From contig KN805371.1 of assembly GCA_000818945.1 (NCBI GenBank), forward strand, positions 62,001 to 126,000: DNA of 64,000 bases. Reading direction: 5' to 3'. The notes below the pieces were generated by a model. That model had not been told where the DNA came from, ran no database searches, and saw only the letters and a program-made list of their open reading frames with translations. This document shows, piece after piece, positions 10,069 to 18,053 of this stretch. The position numbers were made by a program, and so were the translations under genes. Position 1 is the first letter of the stretch. Each line of letters opens with the position of its first letter. Origin of the DNA: Schizochytrium sp. CCTCC M209059 (lineage: Eukaryota > Sar > Bigyra > Thraustochytrida > Thraustochytriidae).

Positions 10069-10313
10069 GAGCGGGCGAGCGCACGAACGAAGGTTTGCGG
10101 TTCGAGGTCTCTTGATGCCAACTCGGCCCTTTTCTGCGCTGCAAGTAGCGGTATGCGGCAACCAAGTAGAACTCTCGTAAACTTCGACTTGCGGGTCCCG
10201 GCTTTAGCCGACTGGCTGCGGCGATGCGGAGAATCGATGGCCGCCGGCAGAGCCGCGACCAAAGGTCCCGCGCGCAACCGAGTGCTCGTGCTCGCGGGGC
10301 GCGTCGGGCCGCC
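10069..10313. promoter_or_regulatory. Shared promoter region of a head-to-head gene pair
   Basis: Only 245 bp separate the starts of the TatD nuclease (minus) and the Pol III subunit (plus), so both promoters must lie here or overlap the 5' ends. I see no TATA box. The bidirectional role is inferred from spacing. Confidence 0.5.
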
Positions 10314-10649
10314 ATGAGTCTGCGGTACTGCCCGTGGGACGGGCTGCTGCTGATTGTGGACAATCGCAGCGCGGAAGGCACGTATCGGTTTCGCTGCGTG
10401 GCATGCCCGTACGTGAACGACATCCGGCGCGGGGCGCCCGTTCGCGTGCGCGAAGTGGTCCGCGTCAAGGAGCAGAGCGACGTGCTGGGCGGCGAAGATG
10501 CTTGGGCGAACGCGCCGCAGACGGAGGTCCGCTGCGAGGCCTGCGGAAACAATAGTGCTTATTACATGCAAATTCAGACGCGCTCCGCCGATGAGCCCAT
10601 GACAATTTTCCTCAAGTGCACGCGATGCAAGGAGCAATGGAAGGAGTGA
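10314..10649 (+). CDS. POLR3K: DNA-directed RNA polymerase III subunit RPC10 (Rpc11/POLR3K)
   Basis: At 111 residues it is close to the 108-110 of known orthologues. This subunit helps Pol III terminate and cleave nascent RNA, like TFIIS. The C-terminal zinc ribbon is intact (CEACGN ... CTRCKEQW) and carries the invariant RSADEP of the cleavage loop. The linker SDVLGGEDAWANAPQTEV is also typical. The N-terminal ribbon is odd: where the family has CPxC, this protein reads CPWD, with the second pair CVAC present, so one of four zinc ligands is Asp. The start MSLRYCPWDG is at the family position; the frame is open further upstream. It shares a 245-bp upstream region with the TatD gene. Confidence 0.92.
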   Translation: MSLRYCPWDGLLLIVDNRSAEGTYRFRCVACPYVNDIRRGAPVRVREVVRVKEQSDVLGGEDAWANAPQTEVRCEACGNNSAYYMQIQTRSADEPMTIFLKCTRCKEQWKE

Positions 10650-11227
10650 ATCGTGCGCTCGCCTGTGGATGGAAGAGACTCTGTCTTCCTTGATGCTGGC
10701 TCGAGTGATTCTTTTTGTCTCATAAGCTGGACGTGGATACGGGGCTCGTCTGATGTGGAACGATGCTCGTTTGTCTCGGTGTTGTTCATGCAGGATGTCT
10801 TTTGTTCACAAACTCCAGACCTTTTTGCTCTCTGTGCATCGCCCCCTCTTCTGCCAAAAGTGCCTCGCTCTTCTGTACTATTTTGTTTGACTTTGCGTAA
10901 GAAAGAGACTCATCTTGAAGCAACTGCTCGCTCGAATTACTTTGCTTGCTTTAGTCTACTCTTCTGCTCGGCTTGCTTATACAGTTTACACTTGTCGTCC
11001 TGCGTTGCGTCACAGTGAAACGATACGAAGCGTTGTTGTGAAACAGTTCAAAAGAATCTGCATATTTTAGCTGCACACCACAAGAAACGTGCGTTTGATG
11101 CTAGTGCTGTCTTCACTAAATATGATTCTCTTGCGATATAGTATCTCTTCTCCATTCATCCACCCGCCTACCACTTTTCCACGAAGGCATGCATGCATCC
11201 GATTCTATTCCACATGATCTCGAATTC
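10650..11227. other. Intergenic between convergent genes, 578 bp
   Basis: Separates the 3' ends of the Pol III subunit and the CEP104-like gene. It is clearly less GC-rich than the flanking genes and is T-rich on the plus strand. I see no gene or repeat in it. Confidence 0.6.
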
Positions 11228-13645
11228 TTACTTATCGGCGGGGCTTGCCGACTCATCGTTGCGCGGGGTCGATTTGCTCTCAGCGTCGGAGGAGCTTGGC
11301 TCATGACTACTACTCTCTGCTCCATCATGCTCGCGTCGAATGTCGTGCAAGCGCTGTAATGCGACGTGGACCGCGCGTTGGGTCGCAGACGCCGCGTCGA
11401 GCAAGGGAATACTTTGGACAAATGAAATTGCCAAATTTGCAACAAAAGCATTTGTCGAAGCCACTGCGTCGACAAGCACGGTGATCACCTCGAGACGATG
11501 CGAAAGTAGGAATTGCGCATCTTCTGAAAGCGTCTGCTCGCCATTTGGACTGGGTGGTTGGTCCAAACTTACAGTGGTGCCCGTTTGCAAAATGTTCATG
11601 AGCGTTCTTGCAGACTCGGCAGTCACACCGGCAAAGGTCTGTAGAGATCGCTTGACTCGCGCGTGCAAGAGCCCATCGGCGTCTTGATCGCGAAGCAGGT
11701 CTGTGCAGGTTACCCAAAGATATAGAATTGCATCATCACGTTGTTGTTTGAGCTCCGCAAAACGCAAAGAGATAACTTCCAAGAGGTCAAGACCCAAAGT
11801 GACCGTCTTGGGACGACCCGACGCAAGTCCACGCCCGGCGAGCCTTGCATAGTCCATGGCGGCTGCGTCCCAATCGCTCACGCCAATGGACTCTTCTATA
11901 ACACATTTGAGCTGATGCTCGAGTTGCTCTCGCGGCGAGGACGTCTTTCGCTGACAATTGAGAGATGATTCCATGCCATTCGTCATCGTAGTCAGAGCGT
12001 CGACAGCCTCTGGTAACGTCGTCTGAGGAACATGATCAATCGGGGCTGCAGCTTCGACGTCCTTGAGTTCGTCTGTGGAGACTTCTGAAAGCTCCGAACG
12101 GTCCGACATGGACCTTTGCGTCCAATCTGCCTCGCGACCGTTTGCGTGGGCTCGCGTTTTGCTCCCATTCTGTCGTCTGGCCACGGCAAGGGCCAGGTCC
12201 CATTGCTCGATCGGAAAGGTGGTTTTCATCGGGAGATTGTCTTTAGAGGTAGTTTCGGTAGCGGCGTCATCCTTTTCCTCGACTTCCTTTGGCTGATTGA
12301 TCGAGTCGGTGTCGTGAGCGACTTGAGGCTGCTGGTTCGAATCAAGTGGTTGAAAAAGTGCGCTGGAAACGGCGTCGAGGCTCTGACTTTGCGCCGGGTC
12401 AGGTGGCGGCAGATGTTTGGGTTTTGCAGGATCGCTTGCGCGCTGACCGACGTGTTTTGCCATGAGAAGGCCACCCTTGACGAGTGCGGTGGGCATGCGA
12501 ACGCTGGGACGAATGCGTTTTTTGGTCGAACGAAGAAGTTGAGGTCCGCCGGGGTCGTTTTCGACGGACGCAGACGACGGCGGTGCGTCTTCGGCTCGTT
12601 CGCTGTGTAGTTGCTTTGTGTTTGCTGTCTCGGGCTGGACCTCTTTTGGCGCAAAAGGGTCAGGCTCTTTGGGTCCAAATATGAGAGCACGCGCGGCGTC
12701 CTGGGCGGCGCGAAAGCTTGCGTCACTTGCGGAGCTTCGTGCGCTGTTCATGTTTTCTTGCGCGGCACGAGATTTGCGCGCAGTTTCGAGTTGCGCCAAC
12801 GCACGCCCAGCAAGAGTCTCCAGGGAGACTTTGAGTTCCGCGGCCCTCGCAAAATCTTCGGCGGCGACGGCGCGCTCCTTTGCCGCCTCGAGGCCTTCGA
12901 GTCGCTGTTTCATGTGTTCCGCTTGCTCCCTGTGCTGGCGGTCTACATGATGCATGGAGGCGTCGAGAAGTGCACGCAGACTCTCGAGGGCGCTTTGCAC
13001 TCTCGAGGACCTGGGGCGAGGCGTGGTGGTGCATGAAGGGTCTCTTTCGATAGGCTCTTGCTGACCTAGACTTGCGCCAAGAACTACAAGAGCGGAGATT
13101 TGCGCTTGCATGGCCGGGTTGCGGGCGTTTGCAAAGCATCCTTCAACGACGAGGTGAATATACGTGCAGGTGCGCTGGATAGAGATGCATTTGACTTCGC
13201 TGGCTGTATAATCGGAGGCGATGCCATTGGAAAACTCGATGCGTCCGAGACGAACGGCGTCGGCACCGGTTTCGCCAATGTGAATTACTGCGCTGGATGG
13301 CGTTTTGGCTGCATGGCAGAGGATGCGAATCTCGTGTACAAAGGCTGGGGCAAAGTTGAGCAGAATGTCTTGGGGAAAGTCTGCTCTGGGCGGCGATTCC
13401 CACGCGAGGGTGCTGCCTCCTCTCCCGCCTTGACGCTTTCGCGTTTGTAGTCGAAGCCGGCGGCCGCACTTGCCCTGAATCGCAAAGGCCTGGAAGTGAA
13501 GGGGCCCAAGCCTTTCCAGCGAGCTCTGGTCGTGTTTGTCTTTGTGTTCTTGCTCGTGCGCAATTGCGTTCTTTGACTGTGCAAAGGTCGGTCCTGTTGC
13601 CTCGACGTCGCGGCGTCGCGCTTGTCGCGCCTGTCGCTCCGGCAT
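11228..13645 (-). CDS. CEP104-like centrosomal/ciliary tip protein
   Basis: An 805-residue protein. CEP104 caps growing ciliary microtubules and binds tubulin through a TOG domain. The N-terminal jelly-roll shows the family signs: WESPPRADFPQDILLNF (compare GWxSPxFCxFPQEIVLQ), LGRIEFS, then KCISIQRTCTYIHLVVEGC and ALVVLGASLG. A coiled coil follows (EHMKQRLEGLEAAKERAVAAEDFARAAELK), with the repeated A.AEDF/YA.A.ELK pattern of CEP104. After a long polar linker, a helical-repeat TOG-like region runs from about LKCVIEESIGVSDWDAA to RLHDIRREH. A C-terminal zinc-finger region is not evident. I chose the ATG at 13643-13645; upstream in-frame sequence is only a (GA)n-encoded Glu-Arg run without an ATG. 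Family membership is inferred from the N-terminal motifs and domain order. Confidence 0.78.
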   Translation of the reverse strand: MPERQARQARRRDVEATGPTFAQSKNAIAHEQEHKDKHDQSSLERLGPLHFQAFAIQGKCGRRLRLQTRKRQGGRGGSTLAWESPPRADFPQDILLNFAPAFVHEIRILCHAAKTPSSAVIHIGETGADAVRLGRIEFSNGIASDYTASEVKCISIQRTCTYIHLVVEGCFANARNPAMQAQISALVVLGASLGQQEPIERDPSCTTTPRPRSSRVQSALESLRALLDASMHHVDRQHREQAEHMKQRLEGLEAAKERAVAAEDFARAAELKVSLETLAGRALAQLETARKSRAAQENMNSARSSASDASFRAAQDAARALIFGPKEPDPFAPKEVQPETANTKQLHSERAEDAPPSSASVENDPGGPQLLRSTKKRIRPSVRMPTALVKGGLLMAKHVGQRASDPAKPKHLPPPDPAQSQSLDAVSSALFQPLDSNQQPQVAHDTDSINQPKEVEEKDDAATETTSKDNLPMKTTFPIEQWDLALAVARRQNGSKTRAHANGREADWTQRSMSDRSELSEVSTDELKDVEAAAPIDHVPQTTLPEAVDALTTMTNGMESSLNCQRKTSSPREQLEHQLKCVIEESIGVSDWDAAAMDYARLAGRGLASGRPKTVTLGLDLLEVISLRFAELKQQRDDAILYLWVTCTDLLRDQDADGLLHARVKRSLQTFAGVTAESARTLMNILQTGTTVSLDQPPSPNGEQTLSEDAQFLLSHRLEVITVLVDAVASTNAFVANLAISFVQSIPLLDAASATQRAVHVALQRLHDIRREHDGAESSSHEPSSSDAESKSTPRNDESASPADK

Positions 13646-14331
13646 CTTCTTGGCCCCGCTCCGCCGGGGCGGCCTCCTCTTCGCTCCCTTTCTCTCTCTC
13701 TCTCTCTCTCTCTCTCCCTCCCTGGCCCAGCCCAGCCCGCCTTTCCCCAAATGGGCGTTTGTTCGATTGCTTGTCACGGTTTGCGATGCGTCGATGCGCG
13801 TAGTAAACCCGTCCTCCTTCTATGTCGTGTAGCCGTTGAGACGGTCTTGAACTCCGACTCCACGTAGGCCCAGGTTTCTCGACACCCGCGACACGCGGCC
13901 GGGCTGCCGCTTCCACTGCTGCCATGATTGGTTCTCCGCCAATTCTCGCGATGCTTGTGGTCGGCATGGCAGGCTGCAGGTCAGCAAGAAGCAAGCTTTG
14001 GCAAGCGAACGAACAAAACGAGCCTTGGCAAGCGTTGAGACGACCTCGCGAGCGAAAGGGCTGGAGAAGGGTCACCTTTTTTAATTTCTTGGATCAGAAT
14101 GGCGACGCATATCCATTGGCCTTGAGACTTTCTTTCTTTTGACCATTCGAGAATTGAGACCCACCCAGGAGAACGCCATCGACTCGAGCGAGGAGCGCGG
14201 CGAGCAGCTGCGCGCGGAAGAGGGGAAGGCGGGCGCGGTCGCAGCGCGCTCGGGAGAAGCGCGTTGACCCGGGGCTTTTTGCTCTCGGTGGGCGGCACCG
14301 ACGGAGGTGGAGAGCGAAGACGCTGCAGAAG
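13646..14331. promoter_or_regulatory. Divergent promoter region, CEP104-like / TIM50
   Basis: A 686-bp stretch between two divergently transcribed genes. It carries a pure (TC)n run at about 13688-13717, next to the CEP104 start, probably in its 5' UTR. No other motif is clear. Confidence 0.5.
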
Positions 14332-15618
14332 ATGCTGACCATGAAGCTTGCAGCGCAGCGTCTCGGACGCGCGGCGCTTCCGCGGACGCGCACGACGACG
14401 GCGTCGCGCGTGCAGCAGCGGATGTTCAGCAGCGCGAGCACGTCTTCGTCGACCAAGTCGTCGAAGAACCGCGAGATTGCGGAGCAGCTGGCGGCCAAGC
14501 GCCGCGCTAGGGACGAGGCTCTCTTGCGAAACGATGAAGGCGGCGTGGGCACGCTGGGCTGGCTTCTGGGCGTGGGCGGCATTCTCGGCGCGACGGGGTT
14601 CTTTACGTTCCATGAGGAAGGCAACAAGTGGTTCATGAAGAACGTGTACAATGGCACGCCGCTGGGCGCGAGCGTGGATTGGGCGAGCGAGCAGGTCAAG
14701 TCTGCGGCCAAGTCGTTCACGGACCCGATCAGCGACGAGCTGCTGCCGGACTTCCCCATGGAAACGCTGCCGCCGGGCATGACGCAGCCCATTACGCTGG
14801 TGTTGGACTTTGAGGACACCTTGTGTCACCTCGAGTGGGACTCGCGGCACGGCTGGCGCGCGGCAAAGCGCCCTGGTGCTGACTACCTCCTCCACCGTCT
14901 GTCAATGTTTTACGAGATTGTCCTCTTTACGAATGGTAACAGCTTCTTCCTGGAGCCCTTTGTGTACAGCTTGGACTCTTCGAATGTGATGCAGTCGAAG
15001 CTCTTCCGTGAGGCCACCGTGTACGAGGACGGTGAGCACATCAAGGATCTTTCGCACCTGAACCGCGACCTCGGCCGCGTTATCGTGATTGATGACAAGG
15101 CAAAGTCGGTGCCGAAGCAGCCAGAGAACTGCATTATTGTCAAGCCCTTTGAGGACCCCACGCAGGAGGACACCACGCTGTATGATTTGGTTCCCTTTCT
15201 GGAGGACCTGGCAGTCCGTGATCCGGCTGATGTGCGGCCCGAGCTGGCCCGCTACAAGGGCAAGGATATCGGCGCCACCTTTAAGCAGGAGATGAAGGAA
15301 CGCCTTGCGCAACGCGAGAAACAGCAGTCTGGAACGCTTGCGGGCGCCATCCGCAAGGGCGGATTCTTTGGAGGCGGCTCCTCGTCGTCTTCGGCGCCAT
15401 CTGCCGAGAGCCAGCAGGCTGCTCAGGCGCAGCAGGCGCAGCAGGCGGCCCAGCCTCAGTTTGAGGTGCCGTTGGCCATGACTCCCATTGATCAGGCCAA
15501 TAACTTGCCGCCTCCGGAGGAGGTCAAGAAGCAGATTGAACAGCGCGAGGAGCCCGCCAAGCCGGCGGCGCCTACCGGGACCCTCTGGTCCTCGCTGGGT
15601 CTTGGGCGTTCGAGCTAA
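14332..15618 (+). CDS. TIMM50: Mitochondrial import inner membrane translocase subunit TIM50
   Basis: A 428-residue subunit of the TIM23 complex that receives preproteins in the intermembrane space. The first 60 residues are rich in Arg, Ser, Thr and Ala, as in a mitochondrial presequence. One membrane helix lies at about 74-92 (LGWLLGVGGILGATGFFTF). The FCP1-like domain starts at TLVLDFEDTLCHLEW (155-169) and continues through RPGADYLLHRLS, YEIVLFTN, LFRE, YVKDLS-like IKDLSHLNRDL and VIVIDDKA. The catalytic motif DxDxT is present in altered form (DFEDT), as commonly seen in TIM50, which is not thought to act as a phosphatase. The C-terminus is Gln/Ala- and Pro-rich and longer than usual. It is divergent from the CEP104-like gene. 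Confidence 0.92.
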   Translation: MLTMKLAAQRLGRAALPRTRTTTASRVQQRMFSSASTSSSTKSSKNREIAEQLAAKRRARDEALLRNDEGGVGTLGWLLGVGGILGATGFFTFHEEGNKWFMKNVYNGTPLGASVDWASEQVKSAAKSFTDPISDELLPDFPMETLPPGMTQPITLVLDFEDTLCHLEWDSRHGWRAAKRPGADYLLHRLSMFYEIVLFTNGNSFFLEPFVYSLDSSNVMQSKLFREATVYEDGEHIKDLSHLNRDLGRVIVIDDKAKSVPKQPENCIIVKPFEDPTQEDTTLYDLVPFLEDLAVRDPADVRPELARYKGKDIGATFKQEMKERLAQREKQQSGTLAGAIRKGGFFGGGSSSSSAPSAESQQAAQAQQAQQAAQPQFEVPLAMTPIDQANNLPPPEEVKKQIEQREEPAKPAAPTGTLWSSLGLGRSS

Positions 15619-16004
15619 ATTTCAAAAAGTACAAGAAACAATAGAAGTTATACCCTTTTTTCTCTTCTTTTTGCAGTGTTCAAAGATTGCCTGTGTTTTC
15701 TTTTGAATTATTGTTTTCAAGAAAAGAGAAGCAGAGAAAGAAAGAAAGCAAGAGAGAATATGGGCGAGCTCTACTCATTGATGTTGGAGAGGCTCATCTT
15801 GTCTTGTCTTGTCTTTCTGGTCTTATTGCAAGAGAAAGAGGAAAAGAGGAAAGAGAAGATTGCTAAAGCCTCTGCAAGTTGTTGGAGCCATTGCAGACAT
15901 TGTGTCTGCGAGGTTATGAGACCTGTAGGATGATAAAGGCGATGGTTTTTGGAGGCTTTCATCTTGTCATATCTTTGCAGACTCGAGATGAATAAATTGT
16001 CTTG
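15619..16004. other. Intergenic, AT-richer
   Basis: 3' flank of TIM50, purine-rich (runs of AAAGAAAG type) and lower in GC than the genes. No gene seen. Confidence 0.5.
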
Positions 16005-16165
16005 TCTCGCCTTTGCAGACTTGGGGAAGAGATCTTGTCTTGTCTTACCTTTGCAGATCTTGTCTTGTCTCGGCTTTGCAGATCTTGTCTTGTCTTACCT
16101 TTGAAGATCTTGTCTTGTCTCGGCTTTGCAGATCTTGTCTTATCTTCCCTTTGCAGACTTGAAAA
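16005..16165. repeat. Minisatellite, about 23-24 bp unit
   Basis: Six to seven imperfect copies of a unit like TTGTCTTGTCTCGGCTTTGC followed by AGATC. Copies alternate CGGC, TACC and TCCC before the TTTGCAGA part. No protein reading is convincing. Confidence 0.85.
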
Positions 16166-16704
16166 AAAAAAAGATCTTATCTTTACGAATAACGAGTCTT
16201 CTAGAATGACAAACAGATCCTCTGTAGAGATTCAGCCTTGAAGTCTGAATGCAAGTGTGACCACTGAGTCACACTGAAAACTTGTCTATTGCTGTTTCAG
16301 GTCCATAGATCAAATCAGACTATCTATACCTGCTCTTGCTTAATCGTCCCCGGTATCTGTATTGCCTCTTTCTCAGAATACAGTAGACAAGCGGTCGTGT
16401 TCGTGAACAAGAGATTATTTGAACCTATAAAGAACCAGATGGATTGAGATTGCATAGAAGGCTTGATGCAGAGAAAAGTCATGGTAGAATATATATATAT
16501 ATATCTAAAAGCGAGAGAAGTATCCGAGTTCGTATGCAATTGCCGCAGACCCCGTGATGTTCAGTTTGACGAAGCGGCGCTGCAGATCTCGTAGTGTTCA
16601 GCTTGACGAAGCGGCGTTGCAAGTAGCCTGCGGGGGAGAAGCTGGGAAGGAATGGAGCCGGAGGATGTCAACGAGGTATGTTTCTTCGCAAGCGGCAGCT
16701 TGAC
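16166..16704. other. Intergenic with small repeats
   Basis: Holds a (TA)n tract at about 16489-16505 and two copies of a GATCTCGTAGTGTTCAGCTTGACGAAGCGGCG-like element (about 16545-16620). Then comes the first copy of the duplicated segment described at 16635-16780. No gene seen. Confidence 0.5.
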
Positions 16705-16780
16705 CTAAGTTTGGGGGGCAAGCTGGGACGGGGTGGAGCCGGAAGAATCGGACGAGGTATGTTTCTTCGCAAGCGGCTGT
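16635..16780. repeat. Imperfect tandem duplication, about 60 bp x 2
   Basis: The segment at about 16635-16694 recurs at about 16719-16779 with some substitutions; both end in GAGGTATGTTTCTTCGCAAG then CGGC. The second copy encodes the C-terminus of the minus-strand protein at 16705-17151; the first lies beyond its stop. Confidence 0.8.
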
Positions 16781-17151
16781 TTGGGCATGGGTGGACCGAC
16801 GTTCGTATCGACTTGAGTCTGATTTTGCTCCTGCACATGAGAATGATTTGATGGACCCAGAACAGCCCCCTGTTCCGGAGTAACGCTGCCCTCCCAGGAG
16901 AAGGCTGTGAGAGTAAGATCCGTATCAGCATTGGTCGTCTCCTGCGCTGATGAAGCGATGCTCTGGTCTTCGCCCGAGATTGGCTGGAAATGGTGAGCCT
17001 GCGCGAGGGTTACCTGCAAAAAGTAATTCATTTCTACGTCGTTATCAGCCAACTGGATGGCGTGAGCAACGTCGCAGTGCCCGAGGTCGATGAATTCGCC
17101 GAGCTTTTGCAGTATATCGGCGAGGGACTTGCCTATCTCAAACGAGCTCAT
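16705..17151 (-). CDS. Hypothetical protein, 148 residues
   Basis: Not recognised. The N-terminal half looks folded and amphipathic (MSSFEIGKSLADILQKLGEF, then HAIQLADNDVEMNYFLQVTL), while the rest is low-complexity and polar (SSAQETTNADTD, SSDSSGSTPSQ). The ATG at 17149-17151 is followed by a sensible helical N-terminus. Upstream in-frame sequence (to 17340) is hydrophobic and repetitive and probably untranslated. The last 20 codons lie inside a duplicated segment. A real but lineage-specific gene is plausible; confidence is moderate. Confidence 0.45.
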   Translation of the reverse strand: MSSFEIGKSLADILQKLGEFIDLGHCDVAHAIQLADNDVEMNYFLQVTLAQAHHFQPISGEDQSIASSAQETTNADTDLTLTAFSWEGSVTPEQGAVLGPSNHSHVQEQNQTQVDTNVGPPMPKQPLAKKHTSSDSSGSTPSQLAPQT

Positions 17152-17996
17152 GCTTGCGAAAGTAGAAAAACGGGAGTAGAACGAGGTCGTCACCACAGGC
17201 GGCCGCTGCGGGTGCAGACAGGTAGGCAGGCAAGCCGACAGGACAAGATGAATGAACGAAGGGTCGAAGGAAGGCACGCAAAGAAAGGAGAAAAGGAGTG
17301 AGGAGAGGAGGGGAACGAACGTTCTCCAAGTGTCGGTCACTTTCTCAGGCGTCTCAGGTCGCCGTACAAGCAGCCCCTACTGACGTCGTCTTCGGGTCCG
17401 TGCAAGCAGTCCTTGCTGCGAGCTTTCCTCTCCCCTCCTCTCGCCCTTCCCCTGTTTCCCCTCCCTTCCTTTTTGCGCCCGCGCGACGCTGCGTAGAGAG
17501 GCGCGCAGGATCCTGGCCTCCTCGATCGTCGATCGCGCCCACGCGCCCCGCCTCGCGCAGACGGGCACTCGGGCCGCCAGGCAGGCAGGCAGGCAGGCGT
17601 CCAGACCGCCAAGACCGCCAGTCCGTCAGAGGGCCGCGGGCCCCGCCGCGCGCAGACCGAGGCGTCCGCTCGCGCTCTGCGCTCGTGCGCTCCTCTGTAG
17701 TACCAGCCACTAGCGATTCTTGCGCATTTCCTGTTTTGCCTGCGGGTCGACGAAGCCCGGTCGGGGTACGTAGTACGGAAATAACTACAACAGAGCGGAG
17801 GCAAGTGGCTAAGTTAGGTGAAAATGAACTTGAACTGACGGGACAACGTTCAGTCAGAACAGAACAGCAGAAGTATAGCCTAGTATAACACTTTTATGAT
17901 GAACAGCCGTCAGAGAATCCAAGAAAGGGAGGAAGCAGGAGAATGGAAAGCAAGCGAGCAGCGGCCGGTATGCCTTCGAACCCCGCTCCTATTCAT
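17152..17996. other. Intergenic, GC-rich
   Basis: Upstream region of the small minus-strand gene. It has a (GGCA)n run at about 17578-17598. Open frames here are compositional and show no recognisable protein. Confidence 0.5.
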
Positions 17997-18053
17997 TTAT
18001 CCATCCATCCATCCATCCATCCATCCATCCATCCATCCATCCATCCATCCATC
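17997..18053. repeat. (ATCC)n microsatellite
   Basis: About 14 uninterrupted four-base units. Confidence 0.95.

Noticed and set aside
13646..13777. N-terminal extension of the CEP104-like protein
   Set aside because: No ATG in the extension, and it reads as a Glu-Arg run from a (TC)n microsatellite.
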